NCBI GenBank assembly: GCA_963710735.1
Contig: CAVQBN010000023.1
Location: 124,001-188,000 of the forward strand
DNA from: FEN-1297 sp963710735
Lineage (GTDB): Bacteria > Bacteroidota > Ignavibacteria > Ignavibacteriales > Ignavibacteriaceae
DNA length: 64,000 bases
Direction: 5' to 3'
Shown: piece after piece, positions 28,483 to 37,608 of the stretch
How positions within the stretch are numbered: the first letter of the stretch is position 1
Layout of the letters: every line of letters starts with the position of its first letter
Translations under genes and position numbers: made by a program
The notes under the pieces: model-generated
Databases searched by the model: none
Seen by the model: only the letters and a program-made list of their open reading frames with translations
What the model was told of the DNA's origin: nothing

Positions 28483-31317
28483 ATGATTAAACGAATTTTA
28501 CCGTTGATTGCTATCTCTTTATTTGCTCTCCTCCTTTCATCTTGCGGAACGAATAAAGAAATAGCAAAGGATGAAAATTCCAGCACCAACCAGAATAAAA
28601 TTCAAAAAGTAGGAATCGTATCAGAATTATTAGAACAAGCCCGTCAATATTATGTTGTTGCATTGGCTAAAGAAGAGCAAAACAGTGCAACAGAAGCTGT
28701 TTCAAATTACGAATCTGCGTTAAGAATTATAAATAATTTAAGTTATTATCCCGGAATTGAACAAAACGAAGCATATGTTGAATTAGAAAAATCAGTAATT
28801 GATGATTATAAAAAATATGTGGATAGCCTTCCTGAATTACCTGCCAATGTATCATTTGCTGCATTAGAGGAATGGATGGGCAAATCTTTGCCTGATATTA
28901 AAGTGAATATCGGCAGTAAAGATAATTCACAAAAAATGGTAGTTCATTCAGATATTCCTTTGGAAGTGAATTCTTATGTTGAACAGTGGCTGGATTATTT
29001 TACGGGAAAAGGACGTGAACATATGGAATTGTGGCTTGAACGCTCCGGTCGATATTTCCCTATGATGTCAAAAATATTTGAACAAGAAAAATTACCTAAA
29101 CAGCTTATGTACTTAAGTATGGTAGAAAGCGGTCTGAATCCAACTGCAAGATCATGGGCTAGTGCTGTCGGATTATGGCAGTTTATAAGATCAACCGGAA
29201 GGCTTTACGGATTGCATTCTGATTTTTATTATGATGAAAGAAGAGATCCGGAAAAATCTACAATTGCAGCTGCAAAACATTTAAAAGATTTATATAATGA
29301 TCTAGGTGACTGGTATTTGGTTTTAGCCTCTTATAATGCTGGTGAAGGCAGAATAAATAGAGCTCTCAGAAGATCCGGTTCAACAGATTTTTGGTCTGCT
29401 CGTGAATATTTACCGCGTGAGACAAGAAGTTATGTCCCTCAATTTATAGCTGTTAGTTTAATAGCCATGAATCCGGCAAAATACGGTTTTACAAATATCA
29501 ATTATGAAAAACCATTTGATTACACTACTTATAATGTAAAAGGTGCAATCGATTTAGGTTATTTATCTAAATGTGCTGGTGTTAATCCTGAAACTTTAGA
29601 AGAACTGAATCCTGAATTAACTCAAATGTGTACACCAGCTTCATATCCTGGGGGCTATCCTTTAAAGATACCGGAAAGCTCTGTGCAAACCTTTGCTTCA
29701 AATATAGTTAATATCCCCTCGAGTGCCAGAAGGAATTTTTTGGTACATAGTGTTAGGAGAGGCGAAACTCTTTCAAGAATTGCAGCGAGATACGGGATAT
29801 CGACGCATGATCTGGCAGAAGCAAATAATATTTCCATTAGATCCCGTCTGTATATTGGTGTCCGACTAAAAATACCTGTGTCCAATTTCTCGGAAGATAA
29901 TTTTGCGTACAATACAAATACCCAACCTGCTGAAGATAATAGCAGTGACAATAACCCCGCCGATAATTCTGCCGCAGTAGATTCGGAATCTGATGTATAC
30001 GTTTCTCCTTATTTAGCACTTAACAACGATCAAGTTTCCGACTCAACCCAAAACAACAATACAGCAGACAATATAGATTCTGTTGACAGTGATAAATTAA
30101 TTGCAAATTCCGATGAATCTGTTTCAGATAGTTCATTAATTCCAAAAGGGATGTCAGCTGTTCACTATAAGGTAAAAAAGAAGGATAGTCTTTTAGGAAT
30201 TGCCGATTTATTCAATTCAAGAGTTATTGATATTAGAAATTGGAATAATATACCTTATACTCAAAGTGTAAATGTTGGGCAGGAATTAACCATATATGTT
30301 CCCTCGGATAAAAAAGATTTTTATGCGAGTTTAGATACTCAAACTTCTTTGGAAAAAACTACTGCAAAATCCAGCCTTACAAATAAAAAGAGTGAATTAG
30401 TTTATTATAGGATCAAAAGAGGTGAAAGCTTATATGCTATTGCGAATCGCTATGGTGTTGATGTGAATTCACTTAGAGAGTGGAATAATTTATCCGGTAA
30501 TAAAATTTTTGCAGGTAAAAGATTAAAAATTTATACAGACAGATCAGATAGATATTTAGCGGCTGCAGAAAATAATTCTTCACATTCAAGAACCAGCCTT
30601 TATCATTACAGAGTAAAGGGCGGAGATACTATCAGTGAATTATCTATCAAATTTGGAGTTCCGGTAACTACATTAAAAAGATGGAACAATTTAACTTCAA
30701 ATGCATTACGGATAGGCCAGACTTTAAAAATTTTCAACAATGATAATGAAGAGTCTTTAGGTGATAACAGTCCTAAAACATCTGCAAATGTAAATTATTA
30801 TAAAGTTAAACCAGGTGATGCAATAAGTCAGATAGCTGAAATGTACCATGTCCGAGTATCAAGCGTTAGAAGATGGAATCATCTAAGAAGTAATAAAATA
30901 GTAGCAGGCAAAACATTAACAATTTATTCTGATGCGGACGTAAATGATATTGATAATTCTTCTTCTGATAACTCATCTATTGACAATTCAAATGAAAGCG
31001 GCCCGGATTTTTATAATGTTCGACGCGGCGATACTATAAGTGATATAGCTGTCAAACATAACGTTTCAATTAAGGATATTAAGAAATGGAATGATCTTTC
31101 GAGCAATGATATTACTGCCGGCACAAAATTAAGGGTTGCATCAGGTTCAACTATAAAAAAATCATCAAAGCAGAAAGGTAAGACTCATTTAGTTTCAAGA
31201 GGCGAAACCTTATATTCTATTTCCAGAGATTATAATATACCGATTACCAGATTAAAATCACTTAATAATTTAGCAAGCAACAAAATAATACCAGGGCAGG
31301 AAATTAGAGTAGAATAA
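28483..31317 (+). CDS. MltD-like lytic transglycosylase lipoprotein with seven LysM repeats
   Basis: A cell-wall lytic transglycosylase that cleaves the glycan strand of peptidoglycan. ATG 28483 is preceded by GGAG (28474-28477) and starts a lipoprotein signal ending LLLSSC, with Cys21 as the lipidation site; an in-frame TTG at 28423 is rejected. An SLT domain follows, with SMVESGLNPTARSWASAVGLW (catalytic Glu), LVLASYNAGEGRINRA and ETRSYVPQFIA. Then come seven LysM repeats separated by Asp/Asn/Ser-rich linkers; five of them share the core xWNxLxSNxIxxG. E. coli MltD has only two LysM domains, so this one has expanded. Length is about 944 residues. Confidence 0.9.
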   Translation: MIKRILPLIAISLFALLLSSCGTNKEIAKDENSSTNQNKIQKVGIVSELLEQARQYYVVALAKEEQNSATEAVSNYESALRIINNLSYYPGIEQNEAYVELEKSVIDDYKKYVDSLPELPANVSFAALEEWMGKSLPDIKVNIGSKDNSQKMVVHSDIPLEVNSYVEQWLDYFTGKGREHMELWLERSGRYFPMMSKIFEQEKLPKQLMYLSMVESGLNPTARSWASAVGLWQFIRSTGRLYGLHSDFYYDERRDPEKSTIAAAKHLKDLYNDLGDWYLVLASYNAGEGRINRALRRSGSTDFWSAREYLPRETRSYVPQFIAVSLIAMNPAKYGFTNINYEKPFDYTTYNVKGAIDLGYLSKCAGVNPETLEELNPELTQMCTPASYPGGYPLKIPESSVQTFASNIVNIPSSARRNFLVHSVRRGETLSRIAARYGISTHDLAEANNISIRSRLYIGVRLKIPVSNFSEDNFAYNTNTQPAEDNSSDNNPADNSAAVDSESDVYVSPYLALNNDQVSDSTQNNNTADNIDSVDSDKLIANSDESVSDSSLIPKGMSAVHYKVKKKDSLLGIADLFNSRVIDIRNWNNIPYTQSVNVGQELTIYVPSDKKDFYASLDTQTSLEKTTAKSSLTNKKSELVYYRIKRGESLYAIANRYGVDVNSLREWNNLSGNKIFAGKRLKIYTDRSDRYLAAAENNSSHSRTSLYHYRVKGGDTISELSIKFGVPVTTLKRWNNLTSNALRIGQTLKIFNNDNEESLGDNSPKTSANVNYYKVKPGDAISQIAEMYHVRVSSVRRWNHLRSNKIVAGKTLTIYSDADVNDIDNSSSDNSSIDNSNESGPDFYNVRRGDTISDIAVKHNVSIKDIKKWNDLSSNDITAGTKLRVASGSTIKKSSKQKGKTHLVSRGETLYSISRDYNIPITRLKSLNNLASNKIIPGQEIRVE

Positions 31318-31423
31318 AGAACCTGTTCTTATTTTTAACTTTTGATTCTAACAATATTCTATTTAAATTTTTATAAATCATTTGGAGTTTTTATAAACTA
31401 AAAATTTTTATTTATTGAACAGA

Positions 31424-31508
31424 AGCCGTTAGGGGTGTTGCGTTTTATCGTAACTGAGAACATACCCTCTAACCTGATCTGGATAATACCAGCGTAGGAA
31501 AACGGGCT
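31424..31508 (+). promoter_or_regulatory. TPP (THI-box) riboswitch aptamer
   Basis: The conserved THI-box core is plain to see: AGGGGTG (31431-31437), CTGAGA (31454-31459), ACCCTCTAACCTGATCTGG (31464-31482) and ATAATACCAGCGTAGGAA (31483-31500). The closing P1 helix is AGCCGTT (31424-31430) pairing with AACGGGCT (31501-31508), with one bulged G. It lies in the leader of the TonB receptor, with thiamine pyrophosphokinase downstream, as expected for a thiamine salvage operon. TPP binding should shut the operon off. Confidence 0.95.
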
Positions 31509-31527
31509 AATAGAATAATTAAGACTT

Positions 31528-31552
31528 TAGCCGTTTCTAAACGGCTATTTTT
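31528..31552 (+). terminator. Riboswitch expression-platform terminator
   Basis: A 9-bp inverted repeat, TAGCCGTTT (31528-31536) and AAACGGCTA (31539-31547), followed by TTTTT and only five bases before the ribosome site. Its 5' arm contains AGCCGTT, an exact copy of the 5' strand of riboswitch P1. The 3' strand of P1 can therefore pair with either copy, giving an antiterminator without ligand and a terminator with TPP. Confidence 0.8.
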
Positions 31553-31566
31553 ATGTGGAGGAAAAT

Positions 31567-34032
31567 ATGTGGCGATTAATTATTCTTTTTTTATTTTTTG
31601 TACCTTTTATTGCTGCTCAGCAAAACCTGAAGGGGAAGATCATTGACTCTGAGACTCTTAATCCTTTGCCAAATGCAAACATTATAATTGAAGGGACTTC
31701 TATTGGTACAATTTCTAAAGCCAACGGAGAATTTGCTTTAACTGGAAATTTCGCTCAATCACAAACTCTTCAAGTAAGTTTTGTCGGATATTACACTAAA
31801 AATATTTTATTAAAGGATGTTAATTTTTCAGAGAATCTTATAATTAAATTAGAGCAAAAAATTATTCCGGCTCAAACTGTTTTAGTTGAAGGAAGTATAG
31901 GAAGAGAAGGGGTTACTCCTTTAGCATTTAGTAAGATTACTCAAAAAGAAATCGAGAAAAATTATACTGTTCAGGATGTCCCAAAGTATTTAAGCAGTCT
32001 TCCTTCCACAACATTTTATTCGGAGAATGGAAATGGAATCGGCTACAATTACTTAAACATCCGGGGATTTGATCAGAGAAGGATTTCTGTTTCCGTAAAT
32101 GGTATACCCCAAAATGATCCCGAAGACCAAAATGTGTATTGGCTGGACTTTCCCGATTTGTTAGCGAGTACCGCAGTTATACAGGTGCAGCGCGGAGCAG
32201 GTTCGGGTGTTACAGGTTATCCGGCAATCGGGGGATCAATAAACATTATCACATCAACCTTTTCAGATCTCCCGAGAGTAAATTTTTCAGCCTCTACGGG
32301 AAGCTATAATACAAGAAAATATAGTGCTGATGTCTCAAGCGGGTTAATAGATGGAAAGTATTCAATCGATGCCAAACTTTCTCAAATATTAAGCAGCGGT
32401 TACCGAAATAATTCATGGGTTAAATTCAACGCATATTATCTTTCGGCAGTTAGGTATGACGATAATCTGACCACTCAAATAAATCTTTATGGCGGGCCAA
32501 TTGCTGATGGATTAGCTTATTATGGACTTCCCAAATTTGCGATTAAAAATGAGAGTTTAAGAAAAGCAAATTATTCGTATTGGGAAGCAAATAACACCGG
32601 ATATACTTACACTATACAACGCAGGCCTACGGAAATAGAAAATTTTTCGCAACCTCATTATGAGCTTCTCAATCAATTAAAAATTGATGATAATATAACA
32701 TTTAATTCAGCAATATTTTTAGTAACAGGCAATGGTTTTTTTAATTATGATGGAACCGGACTTGATACAACCGCTTTGCATTTAACCTCTCATTATGGAT
32801 TTCACCCGAGTGAAAATCCTTCCAATATTTTAATTAAAGCAGAAGTAGATAATACACAATATGGATGGATACCTCGTTTAAGCTATAAACATAATCATGG
32901 TGAATTAATAGTCGGCGCTGAATTTAGGTCCCATAATTCCACTCATTGGGGAAGTGTAGACTATGCTTCGAATCTTCCGGATGGATTATCTCAAAACTAT
33001 CGAGTTTATTATTTTAACGGCGGAATGAATATTATCAACGGATTTATTCATGAAAGTTATACGCCGAATAATAAATGGAATTTGCTGGGTGAAGTTCAAT
33101 TAGCTTATCATAAATACAGATTTTACAACGAACGTTTTTACAACAATGACTTTTCAGTAAGCGGTTTATATTTTAATCCCAGACTTGGTGTAAATTATAA
33201 AATAAATAATGATCAAAATATTTATTTTTCATATGCTCGAGTAACCAGAGAACCTACTTTAAGCACTTATTATGCAGGTGAAGAAGCAATCTGGGGCTCA
33301 ACACCTCAATTTCAACAAAATCCGAATGGCACTTACAATTTTAATGCTCCGTATGTTAATCCCGAGACGATGAATGATTTTGAATTAGGTTCTTCTTTCA
33401 TAAGAAATAATTTCAATATTTCATTGAATTTATATTATATGCTTTTTAATGATGAAATTGTTAATAACGGTAAACTGGATATTTACGGACAGCCTATAAC
33501 TGGGAACATGAAAAGCACTGTACACGAAGGAATAGAGTTGTCATCTAAATTCAATTTTACCAAAGGTTTACAGATTTATGCAAACGCTACTTTAAGTCAC
33601 AATAAAATTATAAGTGGAAAATATTTTATCGATTCTGTAAATGCGATTGACTTAAGCGGAAATGTTATCGGCGGATTCCCTGCTTTTATGGCTAATTTTG
33701 GTGTGAATACTTCATTCGATAATTTGTTCATTCAACTTACCGGAAGATATGTCGGGAATTTTTATTCGGATAATTACGGAAATAAACTCAATGAATATCT
33801 GAAGATTTATCCAGGGTTTGTTGATTACACAGATAACCAAAACGATGCGTATTTTACGGCTGACTTTTTTGCATCATACCAGCTAAAAGAATTTACGGCA
33901 CTTGGCCCTTCAAAGATATTTGTTCAAGTAAATAATATTTTTAATAATTTGTATTCTGCAAATGCGATCGGTTCTCAATTTTATCCTGCAGCAGATAGAA
34001 ATTTTTTAGTAGGAATGCAGCTTGGGCTTTAA
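31567..34032 (+). CDS. TonB-dependent outer membrane receptor for thiamine (predicted)
   Basis: 821-residue outer-membrane active transporter. Signal peptide (1-18, LFFVPFIAAQQ), a CarboxypepD-regulatory-like domain (LKGKIIDSETLNPLPNANII ... ISKANGEFAL), the plug domain (YNYLNIRGFDQRRISVSVNG, GAGSGVTGYPAIGGSINIIT) and a long beta-barrel with aromatic-rich strands, ending FLVGMQLGL. GTG 31555 is in frame, but ATG 31567 has GGAGG (31557-31562 region) in front and starts a proper signal peptide. Its place behind a TPP riboswitch and before thiamine pyrophosphokinase makes thiamine or a phosphorylated thiamine the likely ligand; that is inference from context, as in the OMP-type thiamine receptors predicted in Bacteroidota. 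Confidence 0.88.
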   Translation: MWRLIILFLFFVPFIAAQQNLKGKIIDSETLNPLPNANIIIEGTSIGTISKANGEFALTGNFAQSQTLQVSFVGYYTKNILLKDVNFSENLIIKLEQKIIPAQTVLVEGSIGREGVTPLAFSKITQKEIEKNYTVQDVPKYLSSLPSTTFYSENGNGIGYNYLNIRGFDQRRISVSVNGIPQNDPEDQNVYWLDFPDLLASTAVIQVQRGAGSGVTGYPAIGGSINIITSTFSDLPRVNFSASTGSYNTRKYSADVSSGLIDGKYSIDAKLSQILSSGYRNNSWVKFNAYYLSAVRYDDNLTTQINLYGGPIADGLAYYGLPKFAIKNESLRKANYSYWEANNTGYTYTIQRRPTEIENFSQPHYELLNQLKIDDNITFNSAIFLVTGNGFFNYDGTGLDTTALHLTSHYGFHPSENPSNILIKAEVDNTQYGWIPRLSYKHNHGELIVGAEFRSHNSTHWGSVDYASNLPDGLSQNYRVYYFNGGMNIINGFIHESYTPNNKWNLLGEVQLAYHKYRFYNERFYNNDFSVSGLYFNPRLGVNYKINNDQNIYFSYARVTREPTLSTYYAGEEAIWGSTPQFQQNPNGTYNFNAPYVNPETMNDFELGSSFIRNNFNISLNLYYMLFNDEIVNNGKLDIYGQPITGNMKSTVHEGIELSSKFNFTKGLQIYANATLSHNKIISGKYFIDSVNAIDLSGNVIGGFPAFMANFGVNTSFDNLFIQLTGRYVGNFYSDNYGNKLNEYLKIYPGFVDYTDNQNDAYFTADFFASYQLKEFTALGPSKIFVQVNNIFNNLYSANAIGSQFYPAADRNFLVGMQLGL

Positions 34033-34095
34033 TATGGAAAAAATAATTAAGACTGAAACAATAAGATGATTTTTTTATAATCGATAGGAATAATT

Positions 34096-34749
34096 TTGAA
34101 GAGATGTATCATTCTGGCAAATGGTAAATCGCCGCAAAAAAGCGTCATCCAATTTTTAATGAAAAAGGATTATGATACTTTAATTTGTGCTGACGGAGGG
34201 TCAAATTCGGCAAAAAGATTAAATTTAATACCGGACTTTATTATTGGGGACCTTGATTCATCAAAGGAATCGACATTAAAGTATTTCAATAAAAAATCAA
34301 AGATCATAAAGATAAAAAGACAAAATGATACCGATGTTGAAAAGTGTTTAAAGTTTGCGATAAAAAATAAATTTAGTGAGGCAGTCCTTCTCGGTGTTAC
34401 TGGGGATCGCCTGGATCATACCTTTTGTAATCTTGGAATTGTGATTAAATTTTTTAACAAAATTAAATTAAGCATTATTGCAGAAAATTCTTTTCTTACA
34501 GCATATAAATCTGCTGCCCAGTTAAAAACATTTCCAGGTGAAACTATTTCCATTTATGGATTTGATTTAAAAACAAAGATCATTTCGAAAGGTTTGAAAT
34601 TTCCACTTAAAAATATTGCCTTGCCGTTTGGTCAAAGGGAAAGCACAAGTAATGTAGCAATTTCAAATAATGTAAATTTAAAAATAATCGGGGGAATCAT
34701 TTTTGTCGTTCGTGATTATAATGTAATGAAAAAAAATGATCTCTTTTAG
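34096..34749 (+). CDS. Thiamine pyrophosphokinase
   Basis: Transfers pyrophosphate from ATP to thiamine, giving TPP. 217 residues. The family motifs are all present: CADGGSNSAKRL (DGG at 33-35), IGDLDS (51-55), NDTD (77-80) and TGDRLDHTF (102-110). The TTG start (MKRCIILANGKSP) has AGGAA ending six bases upstream; no ATG gives a better N-terminus. The C-terminal part (STSNVAISNNVNLKIIGGII) matches the thiamine-binding domain. It overlaps the symporter gene by 14 bases and is part of the riboswitch-controlled operon. Confidence 0.9.
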   Translation: MKRCIILANGKSPQKSVIQFLMKKDYDTLICADGGSNSAKRLNLIPDFIIGDLDSSKESTLKYFNKKSKIIKIKRQNDTDVEKCLKFAIKNKFSEAVLLGVTGDRLDHTFCNLGIVIKFFNKIKLSIIAENSFLTAYKSAAQLKTFPGETISIYGFDLKTKIISKGLKFPLKNIALPFGQRESTSNVAISNNVNLKIIGGIIFVVRDYNVMKKNDLF

Positions 34750-36145
34750 CACATTAGATTTTATAGTAATCATTCTTTTCTTTGCTGCTGTTTTAGCTAT
34801 CGGATTTTATTTTGGAAGAAAGACAACCGATCAAGCGGATGATTATTTACTCTCTGGAAGGAAAGTCGGTTTATTCTTATTTGTTTTAACAACTGTGTCA
34901 ACTTGGTACGGAGGAATTCTTGGTGTTGGAGAATTCACTTATCGTTATGGAATTGCAAGCTGGTTCACTCAAGGTTTCCCATATTATGTTTTTGCATTTT
35001 TATTTGCGATATTTTTTGCAAAGAAAGTTCGTTCAGCATCTTTGTTCACCATCCCCGATAAATTAACACAGGTTTATGGAAAAAAAGTTGGTCTTATTTC
35101 AGCAGTTCTTGTTTTTGTATTAGTTTCCCCGGCTCCGTATTTGTTGATGACAGCAAATTTAATACAATTAATGTTTGGAACTGGAATTATTATAAGCTTG
35201 ATCATGGCACTTCTGCTTTCGGTTTTGTATTTATTCCGTGGCGGATTTAAATCAAACATATATGCAGACGCTCTTCAATTCTTTGTTATGTTCGGCGGAT
35301 TTATAATCGTTTTAATTATTGCTTACCAATCACTAGGCGGATTTCATTTCTTAAAAACTAATCTGCCAGCAAACCATCTTCAGCTGACGGGAGGCGCATC
35401 TCCGACATTTATTATTGTATGGTTTTTAATTGCATTATGGACATTTGCCGATCCTGGTTTTCATCAGAGATGTTATGCTGCAAAAACCGGTGATATTGCC
35501 GTAAAAGGAATTATCATATCTATATTCTTTATGGCTTTATTTGATTTTTTAACAACTTCAACGGGATTATATGCAAGGGCCGTTTTCCCGAATATCAGCC
35601 GGCCGGTTCTCTCTTATCCTATGCTGGCGGAAAAAATATTATCGCCGGGGATGAAAGGTATTTTTTATGCAGCAATGTTTGCTACAATTATGTCTACATT
35701 GAACAGTTTTTTATTTTTAAGTGCAACTACAATCAGCAGGGATTTTATATTTAAGATTTCTAAAAATCAAAATGAGAATAAATTAAAGCGCTATACTGTT
35801 TATGGCCTGGTTATTTCGGGTATCTTATCAATATTATTAGCTTATTTCATTCCTTCAGTTATAGAAATCTGGTACACGGTAGGTTCATTATGCATACCGG
35901 GAATTATTCTTCCCGTTATCAGCGCATATTATCCTAAAATAAAGATTGATAATAAAATTTTATTATTCGAAGTAATTTTAGCGGTTAGCTTTAGCGTTAC
36001 CTGGTATTTTATACGGGATAATTTTATGAATGTAATAATTATAAAGGATATTGAACCAATGCTTGTTGGTTTATTTACGGCAGTGCTTATTCATCTTTAT
36101 GGTTGGATGAAGAATTCACCTTCTTATGAAATAACGAAAGTATAA
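34736..36145 (+). CDS. Sodium:solute symporter (SSS family), predicted thiamine uptake
   Basis: 469-residue inner-membrane protein with about 13 hydrophobic segments. SSS-family features: ADDYLLSGRKVGLF near the N-terminus, TTVSTWYGGILGVGEFTYRYG, WFLIALWTFADPGFHQRCYA and MFATIMSTLNSFLFLSATTIS with the sodium-site Ser/Thr residues. It starts inside the thiamine pyrophosphokinase gene, so it is translated from the TPP-controlled message. Together with the TonB receptor it would complete thiamine uptake across both membranes. SSS-type candidates for thiamine transport (ThiV) have been predicted by comparative genomics in other groups; the substrate here is inferred from context only. Its 3' end overlaps the convergent terC gene by 59 bases. 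Confidence 0.82.
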   Translation: MISFSTLDFIVIILFFAAVLAIGFYFGRKTTDQADDYLLSGRKVGLFLFVLTTVSTWYGGILGVGEFTYRYGIASWFTQGFPYYVFAFLFAIFFAKKVRSASLFTIPDKLTQVYGKKVGLISAVLVFVLVSPAPYLLMTANLIQLMFGTGIIISLIMALLLSVLYLFRGGFKSNIYADALQFFVMFGGFIIVLIIAYQSLGGFHFLKTNLPANHLQLTGGASPTFIIVWFLIALWTFADPGFHQRCYAAKTGDIAVKGIIISIFFMALFDFLTTSTGLYARAVFPNISRPVLSYPMLAEKILSPGMKGIFYAAMFATIMSTLNSFLFLSATTISRDFIFKISKNQNENKLKRYTVYGLVISGILSILLAYFIPSVIEIWYTVGSLCIPGIILPVISAYYPKIKIDNKILLFEVILAVSFSVTWYFIRDNFMNVIIIKDIEPMLVGLFTAVLIHLYGWMKNSPSYEITKV

Positions 36146-37031
36146 TTGAACCTGCAAGGCAGATTATTATTATCGCTAATGAAATATGAGTTGGAATAAC
36201 AACAAATTCCGTAAGTATCATTTTAATACCCACGAACAATAATATAATCGCAACTCCGTATTTTAAGTAATAAAACATATTTACTATCCCCGAGAGAGAA
36301 AAGTAAAGTGCGCGTAATCCGAGAACAGCAAAAATATTTGATGTAATAATTATAAACGGATCTCTGGTAATTGCAATTACAGCTGGAATAGAATCTACGG
36401 CAAATACTATATCTGATGATTCAATTAAAAGTAAAGTTAGCAGAAGGGAAGTGGCAAATATTTTACCTTCACGTTTTACAAAAAACTTTTTACCATCATA
36501 TTCCGGAAGAATATTAAAGAACTTTTTAATCAGTTTTATCAACGGATTTTTTTCGTAATCAATTTTCCCTTCACCGCCGAAAGCCATTTTATAAGCAGCG
36601 AAAAACAGTATGATTGCGAAAAGATAAATTACCGGGTGGAATAAATTAATTAGACTAACGCCTGCAAGAATAAAAATAACTCTAAAGACGATTGCGCTTA
36701 ATATTCCCCATTTTAAAACGTGAGGCTGATTTTTATGCGAGATATTCATTACCCTGAATATCATGAGGAAGACAAATAAATTATCTACTGAAAGAGAATA
36801 TTCAATTAAATAGCCGGTAAGAAACTCAAGTCCTTTAACGTGACCATTTTCTGCATAGAAATAAATGAAGGCGTTAAAAAGAAGAGCGGTACTTATCCAG
36901 ACACCGCTCCACATCAAACTGCGTTTTAAACCTAATTTTCCGTGTCTATGATCTGTTACATATAAGTCAATAAAAATAATTATAGCTGCTATTACTGCAA
37001 ATACTATCCAAAATGTTAATTCATCAAACAA
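36087..37031 (-). CDS. TerC/Alx-family integral membrane protein
   Basis: 314 residues with about nine hydrophobic helices. TerC features: GYLIEYSLSVDNLFVFLMIF and LLLIESSDIVFAVDSIPAVIA, the paired acidic motifs (D-N and E-S-S-D) that characterise the family, linked to manganese export or to metalation of exported proteins. The start is TTG 37031, with TGGA some nine bases ahead. The end of the gene runs into the convergent symporter gene. It lies 15 bases downstream of pdaD, so the minus-strand genes from smpB or tyrS to here may form one message. I saw no manganese (yybP-ykoY) riboswitch in front of it. Confidence 0.85.
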   Translation of the reverse strand: MFDELTFWIVFAVIAAIIIFIDLYVTDHRHGKLGLKRSLMWSGVWISTALLFNAFIYFYAENGHVKGLEFLTGYLIEYSLSVDNLFVFLMIFRVMNISHKNQPHVLKWGILSAIVFRVIFILAGVSLINLFHPVIYLFAIILFFAAYKMAFGGEGKIDYEKNPLIKLIKKFFNILPEYDGKKFFVKREGKIFATSLLLTLLLIESSDIVFAVDSIPAVIAITRDPFIIITSNIFAVLGLRALYFSLSGIVNMFYYLKYGVAIILLFVGIKMILTEFVVIPTHISLAIIIICLAGSIILSLFHKKVNSSSNHKDE

Positions 37032-37046
37032 ATTATTTTTTCCATA

Positions 37047-37592
37047 TTATGGAAGTAAAACACCAACTGCAATTACAGTTGTCCACAAGCCGTTCTTGGC
37101 TCCTTCAGCAGATTGAGTTATATTAAATGATCTGACTATTTTGCCGGACATTTTGTAAATATTTTCCCTTTCACTCCAATCAGTGTCAGGATTGAATTCC
37201 ACACCTAGAGTTGTAGCCAGCATAGTAGCGGCAAGATCTTCCGCATATTCTCCGGCTACTTTTTCAGTTTCTCCGAACGGATGATGTTCCGAAAGATAAC
37301 CGTATTGATTGTTATCAGCCGGAAGAGCAACTCCAATAGAAGAAGCAATTAATCTATTCGATTCATTTGTAGAATTACGCGCCATTACACAAAACGTAAT
37401 TTGCCCGGGTGATAATTCCTTTAAACCTTCTTCCTTAGTTATTCTTTTGCAATTTGTAGGAAATATGCTGCTTACTGTTACAAGGTTGCATATTTCAATT
37501 CCCGCGCTTCTAAGCGCTAGTTCAAATGAAGTTAAGTATTCTTTATGTCTGCCTACCCCTTTGGTAAAAAATATTTTAGATGGAACATACAA
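37047..37592 (-). CDS. pdaD: Pyruvoyl-dependent arginine decarboxylase
   Basis: Decarboxylates arginine to agmatine, the first step to putrescine and spermidine. 181 residues. The proenzyme cuts itself between two serines to create a pyruvoyl group; here the site is VTVSSIFP with Ser41-Ser42. The rest of the family core is visible: FFTKGVGRHKEYLTSFELAL, ITFCVMARNSTNESNRLIAS, ALPADNNQYGYLSEHHPFGE and the closing GLWTTVIAVGVLLP. The TTG start (MYVPSKIFFTKG) has AGGAG eight bases ahead, and the N-terminus matches that of Bacteroidota homologues. No other polyamine gene is in the window. Confidence 0.9.
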   Translation of the reverse strand: MYVPSKIFFTKGVGRHKEYLTSFELALRSAGIEICNLVTVSSIFPTNCKRITKEEGLKELSPGQITFCVMARNSTNESNRLIASSIGVALPADNNQYGYLSEHHPFGETEKVAGEYAEDLAATMLATTLGVEFNPDTDWSERENIYKMSGKIVRSFNITQSAEGAKNGLWTTVIAVGVLLP

Positions 37593-37608
37593 ATCCTCAT
37601 CTCCTTTC

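Noticed and set aside
37032..37046. Manganese (yybP-ykoY) riboswitch in front of terC
   Set aside because: Only 15 bases separate terC from pdaD; no room for the aptamer.
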